Both the position numbers and the translations under genes were made by a program. Shown one piece after another: positions 1-8,473 of a DNA stretch of 45,031 bases; the stretch's first letter is position 1, and each line of letters starts with the position of its first letter. The notes under the pieces were generated by a model. That model was not told the DNA's origin. It saw nothing but the letters and a program-made list of their open reading frames with translations, and made no database searches. The DNA comes from Candidatus Poribacteria bacterium. GTDB lineage: Bacteria; Poribacteria; WGA-4E; WGA-3G. The stretch is from NCBI GenBank assembly GCA_012271015.1, contig JAAXHD010000188.1, positions 1 to 45,031 of the forward strand, given 5' to 3'.

Positions 1-1395
1 TACGATGAGTGTCGCTACGAAGGCGATATTCCACAGGGATGGGGAAATATCACCGCGGAAGAGATGGTCCAGCACTTTTGGGCAGGCACTGTTTCCGGTT
101 GCTATGTCGGACACGGAGAAACATACAAACACCCAGAAGATCTACTGTGGTGGGCGAAAGGTGGCGTGCTACGCGGTAAGAGCCCACCGCGGATCGCGTA
201 TCTCAAAGACTTCATAGCAAGCGCGCCAGCCTTTGATACGCTTGAGCCGATTGGCGATGAAACAGGACGATATATCCTTGCCAAACAGGGGGAGTATTAT
301 CTCGCATACACAACCGAACCACAAACAATAACACTGGACTTGGAAGGAGAACAACCCTATAAAGTCGATCGCGTGGATACATGGAACATGAAGATTGTCC
401 CTGTTGGGACGGCACACCCCGGAGAACATACATTCGCTTCGCCGTATAACGGTGTTGCGTATCGCTTCACACCATACTCGCCAGGTGAGAAACTCCGTCC
501 GGAGGCGAAAGCGTCCGCCGATGTCCTTCAAGGCAGTGCCCCGCTTACAGTGAATTTCTCAGCGGCAGGGGATCTGGCGCACCACTGGACTTTCGGAGAC
601 GGAACAACGTCCACTGAATCGAATCCGACGCATGTCTACGAAAGTCTCGGACAATACATCGTAACACTCACGGTGATGGATCCGGAGGGAGACACAGCAA
701 CGACATCCCTCGCAATCCATGTATCACCGGGGGCACCGGCTGATATCGGAACGCACACGGAATTTCCCGGCTCGCGTGATGGACTCGTTTTTCTCTGGCA
801 TGGCGCGCTTGAAGATAGCGGGGAGATTGAACCGCGTGGTAATGCGAAAGTCGGTGAAGATGGACAGATGGATCTGACCGGTGGTGCATTTCTCACCAGA
901 AACGTGAACGACAAACTTCTGGAAGCATGTCAAGAGAGTAATCAATTGACGCTTGAGTGTCTCGTTACGATGGATAACTTGGATCAGGACGGTCCCGCGC
1001 GGATTATTTCGTTCTCGAATGACGCTACCCATCGGAACTTTACTTTTGGGCAAGATGGCAGCCGTTTCGCAGTGAGAATCCGTACACCGCGGACCGGGAC
1101 GAATGCGTTAGGCGGTGAGTTTCATTTCGGTAAGATTGAATCGGGAAAACCGATCCATGTCATCGTCAGTTATTTTGACCGGAACGTCTACTGCTACATC
1201 AATGGTGAACTTGTCCATGTTAGCAACGGAGTCCAAGGGAATTTCAGCAATTGGGAACTCTATCCATTGCTTTTTGGTGATGAGGCGAGTGGCGGTAGGA
1301 ACTGGGAAGGCACGCTGAGCCGTGTTGCGATTTACAGCCGATTCGTCGGAGTAGAGGAAGTGGCGCATAAATTCAAGTTGATTCAAGACAAATAA
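1..1395 (+). CDS. Secreted glycoside-hydrolase-like protein, C-terminal part (PKD and LamG domains)
   Basis: The frame is open at the left edge, so only the last 464 codons are present and the true start lies outside. The first residues (YDECRYEGDIPQGWGN, then AEEMVQHFW and GHGETY) resemble the end of the TIM barrel of DUF4038/DUF5605-type putative glycoside hydrolases, followed by the small beta domain usual in that family (RYILAKQGEYYLAYTT). A PKD domain follows at about residues 170-241 (HHWTFGDG, then YIVTLTV). Residues from about 255 to the end look like a LamG/concanavalin-type jelly roll (CYINGELVHVS, LSRVAIYSR). The role would be extracellular polysaccharide binding or cleavage; the catalytic residues are outside the window, so activity is inferred. 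A Met at position 64 is not the true start because homology continues upstream of it. Confidence 0.8.
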   Translation, partial: YDECRYEGDIPQGWGNITAEEMVQHFWAGTVSGCYVGHGETYKHPEDLLWWAKGGVLRGKSPPRIAYLKDFIASAPAFDTLEPIGDETGRYILAKQGEYYLAYTTEPQTITLDLEGEQPYKVDRVDTWNMKIVPVGTAHPGEHTFASPYNGVAYRFTPYSPGEKLRPEAKASADVLQGSAPLTVNFSAAGDLAHHWTFGDGTTSTESNPTHVYESLGQYIVTLTVMDPEGDTATTSLAIHVSPGAPADIGTHTEFPGSRDGLVFLWHGALEDSGEIEPRGNAKVGEDGQMDLTGGAFLTRNVNDKLLEACQESNQLTLECLVTMDNLDQDGPARIISFSNDATHRNFTFGQDGSRFAVRIRTPRTGTNALGGEFHFGKIESGKPIHVIVSYFDRNVYCYINGELVHVSNGVQGNFSNWELYPLLFGDEASGGRNWEGTLSRVAIYSRFVGVEEVAHKFKLIQDK

Positions 1396-1424
1396 AAAGG
1401 ATCACGCAAATTCAAACGTCTATG

Positions 1425-1454
1425 TTGGACATCAAATAGGTTTTGTGGTATACT
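1425..1454 (+). promoter_or_regulatory. Candidate sigma-70 promoter for the toxin-antitoxin pair
   Basis: TTGGAC at 1425-1430 and TATACT at 1449-1454 are separated by 18 bp. The -10 matches consensus at five of six positions, the -35 only at three. The implied transcription start near 1461 supports translation from the ATG at 1490 rather than from the TTG at 1460. Seen by eye only. Confidence 0.45.
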
Positions 1455-1489
1455 AAGCATTGAGAATTTTAACGCACACGGAGAGAATC

Positions 1490-2185
1490 ATGCCAAACAT
1501 TATGGAGATGAACCCTACCGAATTCCGCGAGTTGCTCCACACACTCGTCAACGAGGAGTTGTTTAAATCTCGGGAACGTCTTGCTGCGTTACTCGCGACA
1601 GGTAGTCCTCAAGAAGCATTAGAGGCAGAGTTCTTTCATTTTCACGGTGACTATGTGGATTTCGCCTATTGGTTAGAGGACTACGAGGAAGATCCGCTTG
1701 AAGGACTTAAACCTGATACACCGCTCGCCAAAAAACTCAAACGACAACGCGAATATGTTCTCACACATCGGAAAACAACGCTCAAAGAGCGGAACTTCAG
1801 ACGGATGGGGGTTTACCTAAACAGCGATCCGATGCCAGAGAAGAAAATCGCTGAGTTGCCACCGGACAAATACCGAACACTACTTCGCTCTCTCGTCGCC
1901 GAAGAGATCTTCCCGGTACGGGAGCGGCTCGTCGCCTTGTGCAAACAGAATCCATCAGATCAGGAGTTAGATCTTGCATTTCGAGAACTTTACGTTGCTT
2001 ATGAACTTTTGGAAGTCGCCTTTGAAGACTACCATTACGACCCAGACGAAGGCTTGGAGTTGCGCCCAGAGCTTGTCGAAGAACTGGATCAACGTATAGC
2101 AGATCATGAAGCTGGCACAGCAGAGACAATTTCACTTGAGGAGGTTGCTAAAGAATTCGGAGTGAAATTGAAGTGTACACGTTAG
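1490..2185 (+). CDS. Putative antitoxin with internally duplicated domain
   Basis: A 231-residue acidic, probably helical protein with no family I can name. The start is the ATG at 1490, preceded by GGAGAG. It contains two related halves: residues about 6-85 (EFRELLHTLVNEELFKSRERL, then DYVDFAYWLEDY, DPLEGL) and about 120-200 (YRTLLRSLVAEEIFPVRERL, then YELLEVAFEDY, DPDEGL). The C-terminus (ETISLEEVAKEFGVKL) resembles the toxin-binding tail of many RelB/Phd-type antitoxins. Its last 13 bases overlap the following RelE/ParE-like gene, typical for antitoxin-toxin order. Function is inferred from context and tail; the double N-terminal domain is unusual for an antitoxin. Confidence 0.6.
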   Translation: MPNIMEMNPTEFRELLHTLVNEELFKSRERLAALLATGSPQEALEAEFFHFHGDYVDFAYWLEDYEEDPLEGLKPDTPLAKKLKRQREYVLTHRKTTLKERNFRRMGVYLNSDPMPEKKIAELPPDKYRTLLRSLVAEEIFPVRERLVALCKQNPSDQELDLAFRELYVAYELLEVAFEDYHYDPDEGLELRPELVEELDQRIADHEAGTAETISLEEVAKEFGVKLKCTR

Positions 2186-2430
2186 AATTAGACACGCGTG
2201 CCGAATCGGATATGCAGCGTTTTCATCCCATTTTCAAAGCCCGAATCCTTGAAAAATTGGAACGGTTATGCGCAAATTGTGATAATCAGCGGCACAAGGC
2301 ACTAAAAGGTAAATACCGGGGTAAATTTAGCCTAACGGTCGCTAAAGATTATAGAATAATTTATTCTTTTAACACGCGCATCCGGGAGGTGACTGTTCAC
2401 CAAATTGGACACCGTAGCGGTGTCTATTAG
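2173..2430 (+). CDS. RelE/ParE-family toxin
   Basis: An 85-residue basic protein with the layout of the RelE/ParE toxin fold: N-terminal strand (YTLELDTRAE), two helices (DMQRFHPIFKARILEKLERL), then LKGKYRGKFSLTVAKDYRII and a C-terminal VHQIGHRSGVY strand. Such toxins cleave ribosome-bound mRNA (RelE) or poison gyrase (ParE); the sequence alone does not decide between them. The start is a GTG at 2173 inside the end of the antitoxin gene, with 13 bp of overlap, so translation is probably coupled. The arginine in DYRIIY and the terminal histidine and tyrosine fit a RelE-like nuclease but this is not proof. Confidence 0.8.
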   Translation: MYTLELDTRAESDMQRFHPIFKARILEKLERLCANCDNQRHKALKGKYRGKFSLTVAKDYRIIYSFNTRIREVTVHQIGHRSGVY

Positions 2431-2471
2431 CTATCCATCCAAATCGGAGATTTTCGGGATTAAATGCTTCC

Positions 2472-3497
2472 TCAGGCACCTATCCGATACACACGAGCGG
2501 CGGTGTCGTGGAATAGCGCGGCGCGTTCATCGTCCGAATACCCAGATGACAGTCGTTTGAAGGCATTATACATTACGTTGTAGGAGAACGACACCTTGTC
2601 GACTGGAAAGTTGCTTTCAAACATACATCGCTCCGGACCGAACTGCTCAATACAGTAATTCATGAAAGGTGCCATAGACTCGGCTAACTCTTCAGAACCA
2701 ATCGGTTGTTCCCGTTCATGCCAATCGAAACCTGTGCGCGGCATTCCAATACCTCCGAGTTTCATGTGAACATTGGGACAAGTGGCTATCGCAGCGATAC
2801 CGTTCCGCCAATTCGCCAACACTTCATCATCTCTGCCCCCATAGGGACCATCCCGCAGCAAACCACCGATATGGTTTGAAATAATCGTCAGATCGGGAGT
2901 GGCTCTCGCGAAATCAGCGAGTTCCGATAGTTGTGGCGCGTACATCCATGCTTCAAAAGACATTCCCATGCTTGCCAGCACGCGTGCCCCAGCCCGGAAA
3001 TCCTCACGCGCGAGTTGTCTTTCCGTTCTGTAAGCGGAAGCCCCTGCTATTTCCGGGTGTGGATCCCAAGTAACAGAATGGCGGATACCTCGAAACCGAT
3101 TCGGACTCGCGGCTTGTAAGGCTTCCAGAACCGGCTCGACGCGTTCACCCAAGTTCAGGTTCGCATGTCCGACGATAGCGGCGGCGGCACGACTTTCGCC
3201 ATATAACCCACTCGCGCTCGCAGCTGCGAGTCCTTGCACAAATTCAACTTCACCGACGGGACGCATCTCTTCGGGTCCATCGGCGCGGTACATGGCTCTC
3301 GCCTCAACGAACACAGTAGAACGCACGTTGTGGCCACTATTAATATCTGCGATCAACTCGTGGAGTAGATACCGTTGGTAAGGGATACGCTCGGTTCGGA
3401 AATCCCAAAAATGGTGGTGTGGGTCGCAGATTGGTAACTCTGGTTCCAGTGTGGGTTCTTCGGTTAAAGCGAGCCAGTCATTGTCTCCAAATGGCAT
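2472..3497 (-). CDS. Amidohydrolase 2 family protein (COG3618, lactonase-like)
   Basis: A 341-residue TIM-barrel metal-dependent hydrolase. Residues 24-32 read CDPHHHFWD, the metal-binding entry motif of the COG3618 amidohydrolases, a group that includes sugar lactonases such as fuconolactonase. Later features fit: RGIRHSV, ISNHIGG, VHMKLGGIGM and near the end MFESNFPVDK, carrying the conserved Asp. The start at 3497 is chosen because GGAG lies about nine bases upstream; a TTG nine codons earlier lacks this. The likely substrate is a sugar lactone or related carboxylic ester, but it cannot be told from sequence. It stands alone, convergent with the toxin gene. Confidence 0.85.
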   Translation of the reverse strand: MPFGDNDWLALTEEPTLEPELPICDPHHHFWDFRTERIPYQRYLLHELIADINSGHNVRSTVFVEARAMYRADGPEEMRPVGEVEFVQGLAAASASGLYGESRAAAAIVGHANLNLGERVEPVLEALQAASPNRFRGIRHSVTWDPHPEIAGASAYRTERQLAREDFRAGARVLASMGMSFEAWMYAPQLSELADFARATPDLTIISNHIGGLLRDGPYGGRDDEVLANWRNGIAAIATCPNVHMKLGGIGMPRTGFDWHEREQPIGSEELAESMAPFMNYCIEQFGPERCMFESNFPVDKVSFSYNVMYNAFKRLSSGYSDDERAALFHDTAARVYRIGA

Positions 3498-4137
3498 TAT
3501 GAATATCTCCATCTCTACAATCAAGTCAGTGGATTGATCATTGATTTTTTACTTACACTATAGGACCTCAAAGGATTTTTGTCAAACACTTTTTGGTTCC
3601 GTTGAGGACTTAAAATAACGTGGATTCGATAACAAGGAATTGAAAGGGAACAATGTTCTCGCACCTATGACGTTTAGGTTGTTGGATTTCACTATACCTA
3701 ATCCCCGAGAATGGGTCATCAAAAATCTGAAATTTCATACCTCAAGAGTCGGGAATCGGAGTTCCCTCCTACCTGTGGCTATTGGCGGTCAGGAATCGGG
3801 AATCGGAGTTCCCTCCTACAGAAGAGGGTTGGGATCCAGATATCCCTTCTACAGAGAATTGTTGTAAAGAGGACATTAGACTTGTGTAACTTTTTTAAGG
3901 GATGCTCCGATGATATACGTCATATAGTCATAGGTACTTGTGCGTTGTTTTATGAGAAATCAGTGATGATGGGTAGAGGTGACCGTTGAACGGCGATGTT
4001 GACAACTGAATGAATCTATCTATAAATTATGCTTTTCTTGCTTATGCAGTGTTTTAATGGCATAATAATACAAACTAACGAAAACGGTCTTGAGATTGCG
4101 AGATTTACACTTGGGTGAAAGGGAAACGGTGGAAACA
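3498..4137. other. Long intergenic region with repeats
   Basis: No convincing gene in 640 bases. Positions 3752-3857 hold three copies of a palindromic repeat (separate entry). A weak promoter-like pair, TTGCTT at 4038 and an AT-rich TAATAA near 4063, lies upstream of the propeller lipoprotein, with a 19 bp spacer. Short open frames here are made of repeat sequence and lack ribosome binding sites. Confidence 0.5.
3752..3857. repeat. Three copies of a short palindrome followed by a CTACA-type tail
   Basis: GGAATCGGAGTTCC occurs at 3752-3765 and 3799-3812, each followed by CTCCTAC. A third unit at 3831-3846 (GGGAT, loop, ATCCC) is followed by TTCTACA. The first type recurs at 26899-26912. The units form small hairpins and resemble REP-type dispersed repeats. 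Confidence 0.75.
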
Positions 4138-7100
4138 ATGAAGCGAGCAGATAGAAGTAAGTCTTGGATTGCTGAATTCAAATGCCAACCTTTGTGCGTT
4201 GCTTCGATAGCATGTACCTTATTGCTGCCCTTCTTTATGATTGTCGGGTGCGGTCCATTGGTAACCAGCGATCCACAATCTGGTCTTCCTCATGATGGCT
4301 CCAAAACAGGCACGGAGCTTGCGAAGGCGTGGCCCATAGAACGAACGCTCGTCAGCAACGAGGTCAATTGTATTGCAGCAGATTTAGACAATGTATGGAT
4401 TGCAACGGCGCGGGGTGTTTCTCGCTGGGACCGCCAGCAGGATAAATGGATCCATTATACGATGGAAGATGGGTTGTCGAACGATATGGTGAATGCCGTC
4501 GCGGTTGATGGGCAATGGGTCTGGTTTGCCACGGATGAAGGTGTAAGCCGCTACGATATGCAAACAAACACCTTTACGACCTTCCGAACCATCGATGGGT
4601 TAGCGAGTGACCAAGTTTCCTCAATTGCGGTGGACGGGAACTACGTGTGGTTTGGGACATCCGAGGGATTGAATCGTTACGATAAAACGATTGACAGTTG
4701 GGCGGTGCGTACTCGGAAGGACGGCTTAGTCAGCAAAGTAATTACAACCATCGCTGTTGAGCCGGAGTACGTCTGGGTCGGCACCGGTAGAGAAATAAAC
4801 CCAGATCCACATGGATGGGATGAAGATCCGAGGTTCAGCAGAGGTGGGGTAAGTCGTTACCATCGAGATACTGATTCTTGGAATAACTATACGAAATCAG
4901 ATGGTTTGATAGACAGTGAAATCGCTACGATTGCGGTGGACGACGATAGTGTTTGGTTTGGCACGCAGAAGGAGGGTGTCAGTCAGTACAATCAAGTTGA
5001 CCAGACGTTCATCAAAACATATACGAAAACAGATCTGTTGAAAAGCAATATTATCTCCTGTATTCGTGCAGACGGGTTCCAGGTCTGGTTCGGAACTGCC
5101 AATGCGGGTGTCCATCGATTCATTAAGCCTGTCAACACATGGGTGCATTATACCAAGGCAGATGGATTGGCGAGTAATCATATCAGTTGGATTACCACAC
5201 AAGGTAATGATGTCTGGTTTGCGAGCAAAGAGGATGGTGTGAGCCGATTTGATAAAGTGAGCGGCGAGTGGACAATATATAAACAAGCCGATTTTCTCGC
5301 CGATAACGATGTTCGCTATCTAACACGTGATCCCGATGGAAACCTTTGGTTAGCAACAGTTGCCGGAATTTCGGTTTACTCTCCTCAAACACGTAACTGG
5401 GAAATCATTTCCAAGAAAGATGGGCTGCCGACTCCCTATATTACGTCAATCAATTTTAGGTCTCAACCTTCTGAATCGGAACAGGACACCACTGACGAAA
5501 TCCTAAACAATGGCAATGCCCAGGTCTGGATTGGGAGCGATCGAGGGCTTGGCAGGCGAGCATATTTAGAGGAAGAGTGGACATTTCATGTCCCACCTCG
5601 AACACAGGCACAAGGCGAAACTTTTGTGACATCAGTTGATACTGGCACTGCATCACAGAATCACCGGGTCTGGGTTGGTACAAGTTTCGGTCCTGCCGTG
5701 TACGATACAACAGCTCAGGAATGGACACAACTGACACCACCGGACACGCCGAAAAATCCGCTTATATTAGCCGTGCTTGCTCACGATGAGAAAGTCTGGT
5801 TTGGCGGCGCGGAAGGTGTTTTGCAATACGCAATCGTCGATAAGCAGATGCACCGTGTTGCCGATGGTCTTCCGAATCCGTACGTTAATGTGCTACTTTC
5901 CACTGATTCAGAGTTACAAACCGATCCCAGAGAACAGACACTTTGGGCGGGAACACGCCGCGGTCTTGCAAGATATGACAAGACCCGTCAACGTTGGGTC
6001 CCACTGTCCTTTAATGACCAATTGCCGTCGCCGAATGTCACCGCACTTGCCTTTCAAGGTGGGATTCTCTGGATCGGCACCCCACAGGGGCTGGGAAGTT
6101 ACACGATTGCTTCTGATTCTTGGAATTCTCTCTCAAATGTGCCGTATAACATTCGCGACATTCTGTGTGATGCAGACGGAACCCTTTGGTTGGCGACAGA
6201 TACAGGACTCGTCGAATATGACTCACAAAATGGAAGAGAGGTTCTACATCAATCTCGGCCGGTACGGGAGCCGTTCCTTGAAACATTGGTCTCAAACATC
6301 AAGTTTGATGGGGATTACATCTGGCTCAATAGCTGGGGGGCTTCGCCGAACGGTGCTCTTGTCCGGTTTCATCGTTCAACAGAGACATGGCGGCGTTTCA
6401 CGCGCGTAGACATTCTGCAGTCTACGCAGAAAAGAGCCATGACGCTTATCCGTTGGACGCATATTGACACGGATGCAGTCTGGTTCACAACGGACTATGG
6501 GGTTCTCCGTTACGATAAAACTTCGGATACATGGCAACATTTTACAACAGAGGATGGTCTTTCTACAAACGATGTGGACAAGATTGCTGTGAGTGAACAG
6601 AGTGTTTGGGTCATCCCGATGATAGGTTTGGAATTGAGCCATTATAGTAAAGCGACTGGGACATGGGATGTGGTCGCTCCTGATGAAGGGACTCAGATTG
6701 AGCGATTGAACGCACTTGGGGTCGATGGACCGAACGTCTGGTTTGGATCCGGGCGGACCCTGACTCAGTACAATGAAATCACGGGTGAATGGAAAGATTT
6801 TGGACCGAGAGACGGATTGGCAGGTAGAGGCGCGGAGTGGATTACTGTAGATGATGATTTCATCTGGGTTGCGCGCTCGGAATGGGATAGAGATAGCAAC
6901 CGTCCGTTGTCGCGATACGATAAAAAGACAAAGAAATGGACGACATTTTCGACGAATGACGTGCTGGCTTCAAGGACGATTAGACGTATTATCGCTACAG
7001 AAAAAGATGTATGGATACTCTACAGACCTTGGGAGGATGCAGGTGTTACCCGATACGACAGGCGCACAAAGGAATGGACGACGATCAGATCCGGACGTGG

Positions 7101-8364
7101 AACGCTTGAGCTGGCAGCCGATGACGATTATCTGTGGTTAGCTGCCCCCAACGATGGGCTTCGACGCTTTCATTTTGCCTCTGGGACTTGGGCAAGGTTT
7201 AGAGATATTAAAGGGCTGCTCCATAACCATGTGGGTGAGTATGGGCTCGCAGTGGATGAGGACTATGTATGGGTGGGTACGTTGCGTGGACTTTCCCGTT
7301 ATGACAAACAGAAAGAATCTTGGACCCCGTTGACGGCACTGCCGACCCTCGTTGGACGCACTATTCGGACGGTAGATACAGATGAGCGTTTCGTATGGGT
7401 CGGTACGGATAAAGGTATGTCCCGCTACGACAAGATTCTGGGGACATGGAAGAATTATCGGCAGGAAGGTGGCTCCGAAAACATAGAAACCCATGGAGGG
7501 CACTGGCACCGACATAGACGGAAAAAGAAAGACTGTCTCTCCGATGACGTTGTGAGTTCTATTATGGTCGATGACCAATACGTCTGGGTTGGGACACGCG
7601 ACGGGGCGAATCGCTTTGATAAGATAGCACTGCGGTGGGATCAGTACAAAACTGAGCATGGACTGCCCGCCAACAATATAACTTCTGTGAGTAGCGATGC
7701 CGATAGTATCTGGGTTGGCACTAATTCTGGGATCGGAAAGTACCCCCGCACAGCGGATGATCGCAATGCATGGATTACCTACACATCAGGTACTGAAATC
7801 CAGCCTTCTGCTGTGTCTAAAGAGTTTGCTGAATCGTTGGTTACCGATCAAATTTGGTGTATCACGGCAAGTAAGAAACACGTCTGGGTCGGGACACGCA
7901 GGGGTGTCAGTCAATATGACATCGGTCGGGATATCTGGAAGACGATTACAGTGGAAGATGGACTTGCGAGTGATGAAGTGAGTTGTATCGTGATTGCTGG
8001 CGACAATGTCTGGTTTGGCAGCGACCGCGGTGTGACACTCTACAACGAAAAGACAGAGGTTTGGGCTGACTATACGACAGCAGATGGACTTGCCAGCAAT
8101 AAAGTTACCTCTATAGGTGTTGATGGCACTGAAGTCTGGATTGGCACCTACAATGCTGGGGTCAGTCGGTTTGATCAGTTGACGAATAGTTGGACGACTT
8201 ACACCCGAGAGGACGGCTTAGCACATAACGGTATCCTTTCGATGGCTGTAGATAGTCCGTTCGTCTGGTTCGGAACCTATCGTGGATTGAGCCGTTACGA
8301 TAAACGCACAGGTATCTGGACAACCTTCACAGAATCCTATGGACCTGAGGATATTTTGAGGTGA
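4138..8364 (+). CDS. Giant two-component-regulator-propeller lipoprotein
   Basis: A 1,408-residue exported protein. The start at 4138 gives a basic N-terminus, a hydrophobic stretch and a lipobox (IVGC at about residues 37-40), so it should be a lipoprotein. The rest consists of roughly 25-30 repeats of about 45 residues with the pattern VW.GT..GVSRYDK....W..YT..DGLAS, matching the Reg_prop repeat that forms beta-propellers in the sensor part of hybrid two-component systems. Two to four complete propellers would fit. Unlike those systems there is no transmembrane segment after the propellers, no histidine kinase and no DNA-binding domain. Function is unknown; surface binding or scaffolding is inferred. 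The next gene encodes an outer-membrane-type protein, which may be a partner. Confidence 0.88.
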   Translation: MKRADRSKSWIAEFKCQPLCVASIACTLLLPFFMIVGCGPLVTSDPQSGLPHDGSKTGTELAKAWPIERTLVSNEVNCIAADLDNVWIATARGVSRWDRQQDKWIHYTMEDGLSNDMVNAVAVDGQWVWFATDEGVSRYDMQTNTFTTFRTIDGLASDQVSSIAVDGNYVWFGTSEGLNRYDKTIDSWAVRTRKDGLVSKVITTIAVEPEYVWVGTGREINPDPHGWDEDPRFSRGGVSRYHRDTDSWNNYTKSDGLIDSEIATIAVDDDSVWFGTQKEGVSQYNQVDQTFIKTYTKTDLLKSNIISCIRADGFQVWFGTANAGVHRFIKPVNTWVHYTKADGLASNHISWITTQGNDVWFASKEDGVSRFDKVSGEWTIYKQADFLADNDVRYLTRDPDGNLWLATVAGISVYSPQTRNWEIISKKDGLPTPYITSINFRSQPSESEQDTTDEILNNGNAQVWIGSDRGLGRRAYLEEEWTFHVPPRTQAQGETFVTSVDTGTASQNHRVWVGTSFGPAVYDTTAQEWTQLTPPDTPKNPLILAVLAHDEKVWFGGAEGVLQYAIVDKQMHRVADGLPNPYVNVLLSTDSELQTDPREQTLWAGTRRGLARYDKTRQRWVPLSFNDQLPSPNVTALAFQGGILWIGTPQGLGSYTIASDSWNSLSNVPYNIRDILCDADGTLWLATDTGLVEYDSQNGREVLHQSRPVREPFLETLVSNIKFDGDYIWLNSWGASPNGALVRFHRSTETWRRFTRVDILQSTQKRAMTLIRWTHIDTDAVWFTTDYGVLRYDKTSDTWQHFTTEDGLSTNDVDKIAVSEQSVWVIPMIGLELSHYSKATGTWDVVAPDEGTQIERLNALGVDGPNVWFGSGRTLTQYNEITGEWKDFGPRDGLAGRGAEWITVDDDFIWVARSEWDRDSNRPLSRYDKKTKKWTTFSTNDVLASRTIRRIIATEKDVWILYRPWEDAGVTRYDRRTKEWTTIRSGRGTLELAADDDYLWLAAPNDGLRRFHFASGTWARFRDIKGLLHNHVGEYGLAVDEDYVWVGTLRGLSRYDKQKESWTPLTALPTLVGRTIRTVDTDERFVWVGTDKGMSRYDKILGTWKNYRQEGGSENIETHGGHWHRHRRKKKDCLSDDVVSSIMVDDQYVWVGTRDGANRFDKIALRWDQYKTEHGLPANNITSVSSDADSIWVGTNSGIGKYPRTADDRNAWITYTSGTEIQPSAVSKEFAESLVTDQIWCITASKKHVWVGTRRGVSQYDIGRDIWKTITVEDGLASDEVSCIVIAGDNVWFGSDRGVTLYNEKTEVWADYTTADGLASNKVTSIGVDGTEVWIGTYNAGVSRFDQLTNSWTTYTREDGLAHNGILSMAVDSPFVWFGTYRGLSRYDKRTGIWTTFTESYGPEDILR

Positions 8365-8370
8365 AGGATG

Positions 8371-8405
8371 GTTATCAGTTTTCAGTTATCGGTTTTCAGT
8401 TAAGA
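8371..8405. repeat. TCAGTTATC-type dispersed repeat, two units
   Basis: GTTATCAGTTTTCAGTTATC is followed by GGTTTTCAGTTAAGAG. This matches the tail motif seen at 13849-13874 and 31832-31851. It lies between the propeller gene and the outer-membrane protein gene and has no coding content. Confidence 0.6.
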
Positions 8406-8473
8406 GATTATCATTTTAGGGATGTTTTTGGTCACTGATGGCTGGCAATTGGCAACTATGTGAAAGCGAATTT

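Noticed and set aside
3752..3857. CRISPR array
   Set aside because: The repeats are short palindromes with irregular spacing and partly different stems, and only three units; no cas genes are nearby.
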